DNA of 64,000 nt. It comes from Burkholderia sp. WAC0059 (GTDB lineage Bacteria; Pseudomonadota; Gammaproteobacteria; Burkholderiales; Burkholderiaceae). The DNA is taken from NCBI RefSeq assembly GCF_002870125.1, contig NZ_PNEO01000023.1:28225-92224 (forward strand). Reading direction: 5' to 3'. Position 1 is the stretch's first letter. Each line of letters begins with the position of its first letter. Under the pieces are notes generated by a model, which searched no databases, had not been told where the DNA came from, and worked only from the letters and a program-made list of their open reading frames with translations. Below, in pieces: positions 48,785 to 56,422 of this stretch. The translations under genes were made by a program, and so were the position numbers.

Positions 48785-49390
48785 ATGCCGAGTACCAGCC
48801 CCTCCTCCACCATCCTGCAAACCAACATTACTCAATCCATCAAGGCTCAGGAAACGTTACTCAACGACCGATCCCTCCTTGAGGTTTTCGCAAGTGCAAC
48901 GTCACATGTAATCGACCGTTACAAGGCTGGAGGTCGGCTTTATATCGCAGGCAATGGGGGATCAGCCGCTGACGCGCAGCATCTGGCAGCAGAGTTCGTC
49001 AGCAAGCTTGCCAGAGACCGTAATCCCCTGCCGGCAGAAGCGCTGACGACAGACAGCTCTATCCTCACCGCCATCGGCAACGACTACGGCTACGAGCACG
49101 TGTTCTCCCGACAACTGATTGCAAAGCTGGGAGCCAACGACGTCTTCCTCGGCATCACGACCTCCGGGAAGTCGAAAAACATCCTGTCTGCGCTTGAAGC
49201 CTGCAAGCGGGTCGGAGCCAAATCAATCGTATTTACGGGTTTTGACGGAGGCCCGGCCGCTGAGCTCGCCGACTACGCATTAATTGCCCCAGGCGACCGG
49301 ACCAGCACGATCCAGGAGCTTCACATCTTGCTGGCACACAGCATCTGCGAATCCGTCGAATCGGCACTTTTCCCGTCGGAAGAAAGCTGA
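48785..49390 (+). CDS. gmhA: Sedoheptulose 7-phosphate isomerase
   Basis: A 201-residue SIS-domain isomerase that makes D-glycero-D-manno-heptose 7-phosphate, the first step of heptose synthesis. RLYIAGNGGSAADAQHLAAE, TAIGNDYGYEHVFSRQL, LGITTSGKSKN and STIQELHILLAHSICE are the GmhA signatures. As core-LPS heptose genes normally lie elsewhere, this is probably a locus-specific copy dedicated to the surface polysaccharide. It is flanked by long non-coding gaps on both sides. Confidence 0.93.
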   Translation: MPSTSPSSTILQTNITQSIKAQETLLNDRSLLEVFASATSHVIDRYKAGGRLYIAGNGGSAADAQHLAAEFVSKLARDRNPLPAEALTTDSSILTAIGNDYGYEHVFSRQLIAKLGANDVFLGITTSGKSKNILSALEACKRVGAKSIVFTGFDGGPAAELADYALIAPGDRTSTIQELHILLAHSICESVESALFPSEES

Positions 49391-50061
49391 CCGGTAGGCA
49401 TCTCATCTGTAGCCGGCCCGTCCAGCAACCACGTACCCCGCGACAAGGCTTTTTGCCATGCTGAAGGTTTCGCCCATGCCACGTACAGGTAAATGCCGCC
49501 ATGGAGCCCCATTATTTAACGCCGCGCAGGCATGGGCTCCAGGTGAAAACGAGGCCGGCGATCCTGGCATGCCTTCACTGGCATAGCCCCCCACGGTACA
49601 ATGGCGCGATGTGTCTAGAGCAGATCGAGACTGCCGTTGCACGCCCCACTTACCTCGCCCGCCCAAGCCTCCTATTTCCGTCGATGTTCTCCGGTCTCAG
49701 AGCTGCGATCACCAATGCCGGAGCAACCGGCGGTTCGGGTATTCGACCAGGCACGGTACTCGGCACCATGCACAGACATCGAACCGAATGTCTGCGAGAG
49801 GCGGCGAAGCGGATCAGAAATAAAAATCACCCCGGGATATGCCCCGGCATCAGACGAGACAGCCAGGCATTTCCGGCCGCAACCCTTCGCAGGTATTGAG
49901 CAAAGTTGGGCGGCCATAGTAAAGACAGGTACAGTTGGTTCGAACTTATGCAATTTCTCCTGGAAATAGTCGACAACTGCCGCTGCATCAGATTGTGTTG
50001 ATCGGCACATCAAGCGACATCCGATCACTGAAACCGAGATTTCCAAAGGAGCAATACTTAA
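49391..50061. other. 670-bp gap before the ddhA operon
   Basis: No gene is recognisable. A minus-strand frame (49321-49512) partly antisense to the gmhA end and other short frames have no family likeness. GC and codon patterns change repeatedly, suggesting eroded inserted DNA. The last ~200 bp should carry the operon promoter. A strong ribosome binding site (AAAGGAG at 50046-50052) precedes the ATG at 50062. Confidence 0.4.
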
Positions 50062-50829
50062 ATGAAAGTCGTTTTGCTTGCCGGGGGGCTTGGAACCCGA
50101 ATTTCAGAAGAGACGGCCGTCCGCCCCAAACCGATGATTGAAATCGGCGGGAAGCCTATCTTGTGGCACATTATGAAAATCTATGCAGCCCATGGCTTGA
50201 CAGATTTTATTATTTGCTGCGGATATAAAGGATATCTGATTAAGGAATACTTCGCCAATTACTTCCTGCACATGTCGGACGTGACGATAGATCTGGAGAA
50301 GAATGCAATCCAGGTCCATCAAAAGAAAGCCGAGCCGTGGCGCGTGACGCTAGTCGATACGGGAGAAAACACGCAAACTGGCGGTCGTCTGCGCCGCGTA
50401 CGGGAATATATCGACGGCGATTTTTGCATGACCTATGGTGACGGCGTTGGATCGGTCAACATCACGGAGCTCATCGCTTTTCACCGCGCCCACGGCAAGC
50501 ATGCGACGATGACCGCTGTTCAGCCGCCGGGACGCTTCGGTGCACTGGCAATGGAAGGTACGCGGGTCCATTCGTTCACCGAAAAGCCGACCGGCGACGG
50601 CGGCTGGATCAACGGCGGCTTCTTCGTGCTGAATAAGGCGGTGCTTGATCTGATCGAGGCGGACGAAACGCTATGGGAACGTCAGCCTCTCGAAGCATTG
50701 GCAGAGGGCGATCAGCTGCAAGCCTATCTGCACCATGGCTTCTGGCAGCCCATGGATACGCTGCGCGACAAGAACCACCTCGAAGAACTGTGGACTGCCG
50801 GAAAGGCCCCGTGGAAAACCTGGGAATGA
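50062..50829 (+). CDS. rfbF: Glucose-1-phosphate cytidylyltransferase
   Basis: A 255-residue RfbF/DdhA enzyme forming CDP-glucose from CTP and glucose 1-phosphate, the entry step of 3,6-dideoxyhexose synthesis. The nucleotidyltransferase loop is LLAGGLGTRI (5-14), RPKPM is the lysine-containing motif, and FCMTYGDGVGSVN and INGGFFVLN follow. The first gene of the eight-gene operon, it has a strong Shine-Dalgarno and overlaps rfbG by 4 nt. Confidence 0.96.
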   Translation: MKVVLLAGGLGTRISEETAVRPKPMIEIGGKPILWHIMKIYAAHGLTDFIICCGYKGYLIKEYFANYFLHMSDVTIDLEKNAIQVHQKKAEPWRVTLVDTGENTQTGGRLRRVREYIDGDFCMTYGDGVGSVNITELIAFHRAHGKHATMTAVQPPGRFGALAMEGTRVHSFTEKPTGDGGWINGGFFVLNKAVLDLIEADETLWERQPLEALAEGDQLQAYLHHGFWQPMDTLRDKNHLEELWTAGKAPWKTWE

Positions 50830-51920
50830 GAATGGACGTCAATGCGGGGTTCTGGCAGGGCAGACGAGTGTTCCTGACCGGCCATACCGGCTTCAAGGGC
50901 GGATGGACGTCGTTGTGGCTGGCGTCCATGGGGGCAAAAGTCGCCGGCTACGCGCTGCAGCCCGCTACTCAGCCGAATCTCTTCGAAGCGGCTGATGTCG
51001 GCGGCATAGTGGAGCAGAACCACTTTGCAGATATCCGCGATTATGAGCACCTCGCTTCGGCGATGTCCGGCTTCAAGCCGGACATCGTGATTCACATGGC
51101 GGCTCAGCCTCTCGTCCGTTATTCGTACCTTTCGCCTGTCGAAACGTATGCAACCAACGTGATGGGCACCGTACACGTGCTGGAGGCCATTCGTCGATGC
51201 GATACTGTACGCGCCGCGGTCATGGTGACGTCGGACAAGTGTTACCAGAACAACGAATGGCCGTGGGGTTACCGCGAAAACGAGCCAATGGGCGGTTACG
51301 ACCCCTACAGTAACAGCAAGGGCTGTGCAGAACTCGTAACGTCCGCTTACCGGCAATCCTTTTTCCCGGCTGAGCGCTACGCAGATCACGGCGTGGCCGT
51401 CGCATCGGGACGGGCAGGCAACGTAATCGGCGGCGGCGACTGGTCGGAAGACAGGCTGATCCCCGACGCGATCAGGGCTTTTCAGGCCAACGCGCCTCTG
51501 CTCATCCGCAATCCCGGCGCAACCCGCCCGTGGCAACACGTTCTCGAGCCAGTGTCGGGCTACCTGGTACTGGCTCAGGCACTTTCCACGCAGGGCACTG
51601 CATTCAATGGCGGCTGGAATTTCGGTCCGGGCGACGACGATGCGCGCAGCGTGCGGGATGTCGTCGAACTCGTTATCGAAAAATGGGGCGACAAAGCGCG
51701 TTGGCAGCAGGACGGCGCAGAACAGCCCCACGAAGCCAACTTTCTAAAGCTGGACTGCTCCAAGGCAAAGCAGCAACTGGGCTGGACGCCGAAGTGGAAT
51801 TTACCAACGGCCATCCAGGCAACCGTCGCATGGCACCGCGAAAAAGCCTGCGATAACGACATGCGGCAGTTTTCCCTCGAGCAGATCGGGCAGTACTCAG
51901 CGACGACGCATCAGGCATAA
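50826..51920 (+). CDS. rfbG: CDP-glucose 4,6-dehydratase
   Basis: A 364-residue extended SDR (RfbG/DdhB). It converts CDP-glucose to CDP-4-keto-6-deoxyglucose with bound NAD. GHTGFKGGWTSLWL is the NAD motif of this subfamily, VTSDKCYQNNEWPWGYRE and YDPYSNSKGCAE (YxxxK) the active site, and GNVIGGGDWSEDRLIPD a further signature. The start at 50826 overlaps the rfbF stop; a second ATG two codons on is possible. Confidence 0.96.
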   Translation: MRMDVNAGFWQGRRVFLTGHTGFKGGWTSLWLASMGAKVAGYALQPATQPNLFEAADVGGIVEQNHFADIRDYEHLASAMSGFKPDIVIHMAAQPLVRYSYLSPVETYATNVMGTVHVLEAIRRCDTVRAAVMVTSDKCYQNNEWPWGYRENEPMGGYDPYSNSKGCAELVTSAYRQSFFPAERYADHGVAVASGRAGNVIGGGDWSEDRLIPDAIRAFQANAPLLIRNPGATRPWQHVLEPVSGYLVLAQALSTQGTAFNGGWNFGPGDDDARSVRDVVELVIEKWGDKARWQQDGAEQPHEANFLKLDCSKAKQQLGWTPKWNLPTAIQATVAWHREKACDNDMRQFSLEQIGQYSATTHQA

Positions 51921-51955
51921 CACAGTAACCGACGATTTCGGCAAAGGTTTCCGAT

Positions 51956-53299
51956 ATGGCTAACGATACTCTTGACTCCAGCAAACTCGCACAAGCCGAG
52001 TTGCGTAAAAAAATTGCCGCGCTAGTCGACGAATTTGCAGCGCTCGCCTATGCAGATAGGCCGTTCGTTCCAGGCGAAACCGTCGTTCCGCCATCGGGTA
52101 AAGTCATCGGCGCGCCCGAGCTGCGCAATATGGTGGAAGCATCGCTGGACGGTTGGCTAACCACGGGACGATTCAACGACGCATTCGAAAAGCGTCTCGC
52201 CCAATATCTCGGCGTGCAGCATCTCATCACCGTCAACTCCGGTTCTTCGGCAAATCTCGTCGCGTTCAGTGCGTTGACGTCGCCCAAACTGGGGGATCGC
52301 GCAATTCGCCCTGGAGACGAAGTCATCGGAGTGGCCGCCGGTTTTCCGACGACCGTCAACCCGATTCTCCAGTTCGGCGCCGTGCCGGTGTTCGTAGACG
52401 TAGAGCTCGGAACGTACAATATCGACGCATCGAAAATAGAAGCCGCGCTCTCCAGTAAAACGAAGGCCATCATGCTGGCCCATACGCTCGGCAATCCGTA
52501 CAATCTCGGCATCATCAAGGACATCTGCGAACGCCATAATCTGTGGCTCGTCGAAGACTGCTGCGATGCGCTCGGTGCGACCTACAACGGACAAAAGGTC
52601 GGCACGTTCGGCGACATCGGCACGCTGAGCTTTTACCCTGCGCACCACATCACGATGGGCGAAGGCGGCGCCGTATTTACGAACAATACCGAGTTGAAAA
52701 TGATCGCGGAATCGTTCCGTGACTGGGGCCGTGACTGTTATTGCGCCCCCGGAAAGGACAACACCTGCGGTAAACGCTTCTGCTGGAAGCTCGGTAATCT
52801 GCCGGAAGGATACGATCACAAATATACGTACTCGCATCTCGGCTACAACCTGAAGATTACCGACATGCAGGCTGCGTGTGCGCTGTCCCAGCTCGATCGC
52901 ATTGACGACTTCATCGCAAAACGCCGCGCCAACTTCGATTTCCTCAGGAATCGTCTGGCGGGCTGCGAAGAGTTCCTGCTGCTGCCTCACGCCACGCCGA
53001 ACTCGGACCCGTCCTGGTTCGGGTTCCCTATCACGCTGAAGGACAACGCTCCCGTTACCCGCGTTGATCTACTCACGTACCTCGATCAAAACCGGATCGG
53101 CACGCGTCTGTTGTTCGCCGGCAATCTGACTCGTCAACCCTACATGCTGGGCCGTAACTATCGCGTTGTTGGCGACCTGACCAATAGCGACATCGTTATG
53201 AACCAGACCTTCTGGCTCGGCATTTACCCGGGGCTCACGGCAGAACACCTCGAATATACGGCAAGCAAGATCGAGCAGTATCTCGGTGTCGGATTCTGA
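51956..53299 (+). CDS. rfbH: CDP-6-deoxy-4-ketoglucose 3-dehydrase (E1, PMP/[2Fe-2S])
   Basis: A 447-residue RfbH/DdhC/AscC enzyme that removes the 3-hydroxyl of CDP-4-keto-6-deoxyglucose. It has an aminotransferase fold, but the PLP-binding lysine is replaced by histidine (SFYPAHH, His230), the hallmark of this PMP-dependent dehydrase. The [2Fe-2S] ligand pattern C203-x57-C261-x-C263-x7-C271 is intact. The reaction normally needs a flavin/iron-sulfur reductase (E3, DdhD/AscD), which is not encoded in this window. It lies 35 nt after rfbG. Confidence 0.96.
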   Translation: MANDTLDSSKLAQAELRKKIAALVDEFAALAYADRPFVPGETVVPPSGKVIGAPELRNMVEASLDGWLTTGRFNDAFEKRLAQYLGVQHLITVNSGSSANLVAFSALTSPKLGDRAIRPGDEVIGVAAGFPTTVNPILQFGAVPVFVDVELGTYNIDASKIEAALSSKTKAIMLAHTLGNPYNLGIIKDICERHNLWLVEDCCDALGATYNGQKVGTFGDIGTLSFYPAHHITMGEGGAVFTNNTELKMIAESFRDWGRDCYCAPGKDNTCGKRFCWKLGNLPEGYDHKYTYSHLGYNLKITDMQAACALSQLDRIDDFIAKRRANFDFLRNRLAGCEEFLLLPHATPNSDPSWFGFPITLKDNAPVTRVDLLTYLDQNRIGTRLLFAGNLTRQPYMLGRNYRVVGDLTNSDIVMNQTFWLGIYPGLTAEHLEYTASKIEQYLGVGF

Positions 53300-53301
53300 A
53301 T

Positions 53302-54372
53302 ATGGAATCGCGCAATAACGCCATGCACCCGTATCGGTCGTTTCCCGAAATCGCCGACGACGATTTCACGCGACTAGGCATGCACGTCGATTGCAACGAC
53401 TTCTCCGGCAAGACAATCCTGGTCTCCGGCGCGACGGGGTTCTTCGGAATGTGGATGCTTGCGCTGTTTGCATGGATGAAAAAAACGCACGGCATACCAC
53501 TGCGAGTGCTGGCGATCTCCCGCAATCCACAAGCGTTCAATGCAAAACACCCGTGGGTCGATGGCGCGGACTGGCTGAAATGGATCACCGGCGACATTCG
53601 TGATTTTACCTTTCCCGATGAAGCGATCGACTACGTCATCCATGCGGCGACGGATACCACGGCTGCAGCCGCAGGCGCCCCATCCCTGCTGTTGAACACG
53701 ATCGTGCGAGGTACGGAACGTATACTGGATTGTGCGAAATCGCTCGGCGCAAAGCATGTTCTGCTTATCAGTTCGGGAGGCATCTACGGACGTCAAGCCA
53801 TCGACATGCCGTATCTCGTCGAGTCGGTGGAAACTGCACCGTCGACAATGGACGTCGGCAGCGCTTACGGAGAAGGTAAACGCGTAATGGAATTGCTCGG
53901 TGCAATCCATGCCCACGAGAATGCATGCGAAGTTGTAGTCGCTCGATGTTTCGCGTTCGTCGGTGCAGGGCTTCCGCTGGATGGCCACTTCGCAATCGGC
54001 AACTTCATGCGCGACGCGCTTACCAAGGAAAAAATCGTCATCCGCAGCGACGGCAAGAGCGTACGCTCGTATCTTTATGCCGCCGACCTTGTGATCTGGT
54101 TGACCCGTCTGTTGCTGAAAGGCCAAAACAGGACGGTATACAATGTGGGCTCCGATCAGGAAATCACGATTGCCGGGCTTGCGCGTGAAATCATTGCCAC
54201 TCTGGCGCCGGCTAAAACTGTCGTTGTCGAAGGTCGCAGCGATACTCCCGGCGCCGGTAATCGCTATGTTCCGTCGATCGAAAAAGCTCGGGCACAGCTC
54301 GGGCTCGACGTCTGGACTACGTTGCCGCAGGCAATTCGCAATACCTCTCTCTGGTCAGGCAATCGCCCATGA
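53302..54372 (+). CDS. NAD(P)-dependent sugar epimerase/reductase (SDR) of the CDP-sugar pathway
   Basis: A 356-residue extended SDR. The nucleotide motif is VSGATGFFG (G43, G46, G49). The catalytic serine is in LLISSGGIYG and the YxxxK pair is Y189-GEG-K193. The place after rfbFGH is where Salmonella has abe or prt (CDP-abequose or CDP-paratose synthase). With the ThDP enzyme at the operon end, a YerF-like reductase of a branched CDP-sugar is an equally good reading. The sequence alone does not decide. It starts 2 nt after rfbH and overlaps hddC by 4 nt. Confidence 0.8.
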   Translation: MESRNNAMHPYRSFPEIADDDFTRLGMHVDCNDFSGKTILVSGATGFFGMWMLALFAWMKKTHGIPLRVLAISRNPQAFNAKHPWVDGADWLKWITGDIRDFTFPDEAIDYVIHAATDTTAAAAGAPSLLLNTIVRGTERILDCAKSLGAKHVLLISSGGIYGRQAIDMPYLVESVETAPSTMDVGSAYGEGKRVMELLGAIHAHENACEVVVARCFAFVGAGLPLDGHFAIGNFMRDALTKEKIVIRSDGKSVRSYLYAADLVIWLTRLLLKGQNRTVYNVGSDQEITIAGLAREIIATLAPAKTVVVEGRSDTPGAGNRYVPSIEKARAQLGLDVWTTLPQAIRNTSLWSGNRP

Positions 54373-55061
54373 AAGCATTGATACTTTGCGGAGGTTTGGG
54401 TACCCGGCTGCGTAGCGTGATCGGGCCATCGCAAAAAGCAGTTGCCGATGTCGACGGACGACCATTCCTTTCATATGTCGTCGAGGAGCTGGCGAAAGCG
54501 GGAATACACGATCTCGTTTTTTGCACGCACTACCAGTCGGAGCAGGTGGAGAGCGTCGTGGCCAATCTGCCCGCCAATCCGGCCCGATCGGTAACGATCG
54601 TGCGTGAGCCGTCCGCAATGGGTACCGGCGGAGCGATTCTTCATGCGCTGTCAAAAATCGGTTACGACGGTCCCTTTATCTCACTCAATGCAGATACTTA
54701 CCTCGATGCCAATGCCTACCGGCGTGCCATCGAAACCTGCCCCCCAACGCTCGTCGTTACCCAGGTAAGCGATTGCGAGCGATATGGCGCCATTCAGCTC
54801 GACGACAACGGAAAAGTTCGAGCCTTGACCGAAAAAGGCAAGACCGGACCAGGCCTGATCAGTGCCGGGGTGTATGGTTTGCACACCCGCTATCTCAGCG
54901 CATTTCCGGTTGCCGCGGCTTCGATGGAGCGAGACATTATTCCGGAACTGGTCTCCAGGGCGCTCCTTACGGCAACGGTGTATGAAGGCCCTTTCCTCGA
55001 TATAGGCACGCCGGATAGTTTGAAGCTCATTCGTGAATCAGGTGTGCATAAACTGCAATGA
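54369..55061 (+). CDS. hddC: D-glycero-alpha-D-manno-heptose 1-phosphate guanylyltransferase
   Basis: A 230-residue nucleotidyltransferase. LILCGGLGTRLRSV is the activation loop. MGTGGAILHAL, ISLNADTYLD and the C-terminal FLDIGTPDSLKL match HddC/WcbM-type enzymes, which make GDP-heptose. The start overlaps the upstream SDR and the stop overlaps the kinase (ATGA twice), so the three are translationally coupled. A different GDP- or NDP-sugar cannot be ruled out, but adjacency to an HddA kinase and the presence of gmhA and gmhB favour heptose. Confidence 0.88.
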   Translation: MKALILCGGLGTRLRSVIGPSQKAVADVDGRPFLSYVVEELAKAGIHDLVFCTHYQSEQVESVVANLPANPARSVTIVREPSAMGTGGAILHALSKIGYDGPFISLNADTYLDANAYRRAIETCPPTLVVTQVSDCERYGAIQLDDNGKVRALTEKGKTGPGLISAGVYGLHTRYLSAFPVAAASMERDIIPELVSRALLTATVYEGPFLDIGTPDSLKLIRESGVHKLQ

Positions 55062-56422
55062 AAGACCATATCCGAGATCTCGTAGTCAAACATGATCGCC
55101 CAGTCCTCGACGCTATCGCAACCATCGAACGAGGGCCTACGCAAATTGCACTCGTTGTCGACGGGAACGATGTGCTGGTCGGAGTGCTTACCAACGGTGA
55201 CCTACGGCGCTTCCTCGTCGGCGGAGGTCAAACCTCGACGCCAATCCGGGAATGTATGAACCGCAATTTTCACGCGCTGCCTCATGGCACTACGCGTGAA
55301 GAACTGCTGAAACTGTTCGATCTCGGCTATAACGCAGTCCCGTTGCTCGATCCGGACGGGAAACTCGTGGAGTTCGCGACGCCCGATTTCTTTCCTCCGG
55401 CAAAAGAGGAGGCTGTGCTTTCGCGCGCGCGCGCGCCTGTGCGAATCAGCTTCTCGGGCGGCGGGACGGACCTCACATACTATTTCATGAAGAATGGCGG
55501 CGTGGTATTGAATACGTCTATCGCCCTCTATTCTCACGCGACGTTAATTCCGTCTTCGAAGTCCGAGATCAATATCGTTTCTCACGACATCGATCGACAT
55601 GAGCATTATCCGTCCCTGCGCAGTCTGCTCGACAGCCCTGAAAAGGGCTTGCTGTCGTCCGTCGTGTCAGTCATTCGTCCGGATTTCGGTTTCGATCTAT
55701 TCGTGCACTCCGATTTTCCGGTCGGCTCCGGCCTCGGCGGCTCGTCGGCCGTGGCGACAAGTGTCGTTGCAGCGTTCAACGAGCTAAGACTCGATAAATG
55801 GAGCACCTACGAAATCGCGGAGCTATCGTTTCAGGCCGAACGACTCTGTTTCGCGGTCTCCGGCGGCTGGCAGGACCAGTATGCCTCGGCATTCGGTGGC
55901 TTCAACCTGATCGAATTCGACGGCCGGCGGAACCTGGTGCACTCTCTTCGCCTCGAGGATGGGATCCGAAACGAGTTCGAAGAATGCCTCATGCTATGCA
56001 ATACCGGTATCGAGCATAATTCCGGCGAAATTCATGAGCAGCAGCGCGAAGACTTCAAGAAGACCGACCGCAATCAGCAGATGCTGGAGATGGCCGATCT
56101 CTGTCGGAAAATGCATAAGCAACTGATTCGCGGCGACCTCAACGACTTCGGCAAGAGCCTGCACGAAGCATGGGTAATCAAGCACGGCTTGTCGAGCGCA
56201 ATCGGCGGTGGCGTGCTGGACCAAATTTATCAGGCAGCCCTCGACGCCGGCGCGCTGGGCGGAAAATTGTTGGGAGCAGGAGGCGGAGGCTTTTTCCTGT
56301 TCTATGTACAACCACGTCATCGAGCAGCCGTGTGCAACCGACTCAAGGCAATGGGTTGCACGTTGAGCACGGTGCGTTTTGAAGAAGAGGGCGTCACATC
56401 GTGGAGAACCAAGGTAGCATGA
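55058..56422 (+). CDS. hddA: CBS-domain pair fused to heptose 7-phosphate kinase (HddA)
   Basis: A 454-residue fusion. Residues ~8-112 form two CBS motifs (AIATIERGPTQIALVVDG, then VGVLTNGDLRRFL and a second half ending VEFATPDFF). From residue 122 a full GHMP kinase begins (SRARAPVRISFSGGGTDL), with the ATP loop PVGSGLGGSSA (221-231) and the C-terminal KLLGAGGGGFFLFY. Ordinary HddA is ~340 residues and starts at that second point. The CBS pair resembles those in front of some sugar nucleotidyltransferases and may give nucleotide control. The kinase phosphorylates heptose 7-phosphate at C1. It overlaps both neighbours by 4 nt. Confidence 0.9.
   Translation: MKDHIRDLVVKHDRPVLDAIATIERGPTQIALVVDGNDVLVGVLTNGDLRRFLVGGGQTSTPIRECMNRNFHALPHGTTREELLKLFDLGYNAVPLLDPDGKLVEFATPDFFPPAKEEAVLSRARAPVRISFSGGGTDLTYYFMKNGGVVLNTSIALYSHATLIPSSKSEINIVSHDIDRHEHYPSLRSLLDSPEKGLLSSVVSVIRPDFGFDLFVHSDFPVGSGLGGSSAVATSVVAAFNELRLDKWSTYEIAELSFQAERLCFAVSGGWQDQYASAFGGFNLIEFDGRRNLVHSLRLEDGIRNEFEECLMLCNTGIEHNSGEIHEQQREDFKKTDRNQQMLEMADLCRKMHKQLIRGDLNDFGKSLHEAWVIKHGLSSAIGGGVLDQIYQAALDAGALGGKLLGAGGGGFFLFYVQPRHRAAVCNRLKAMGCTLSTVRFEEEGVTSWRTKVA

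Noticed and set aside
49321..49666. Minus-strand frames after gmhA as a small gene or transposase remnant
   Set aside because: No recognised transposase motif, partly antisense to gmhA, and no ribosome binding site; left as unannotated gap.
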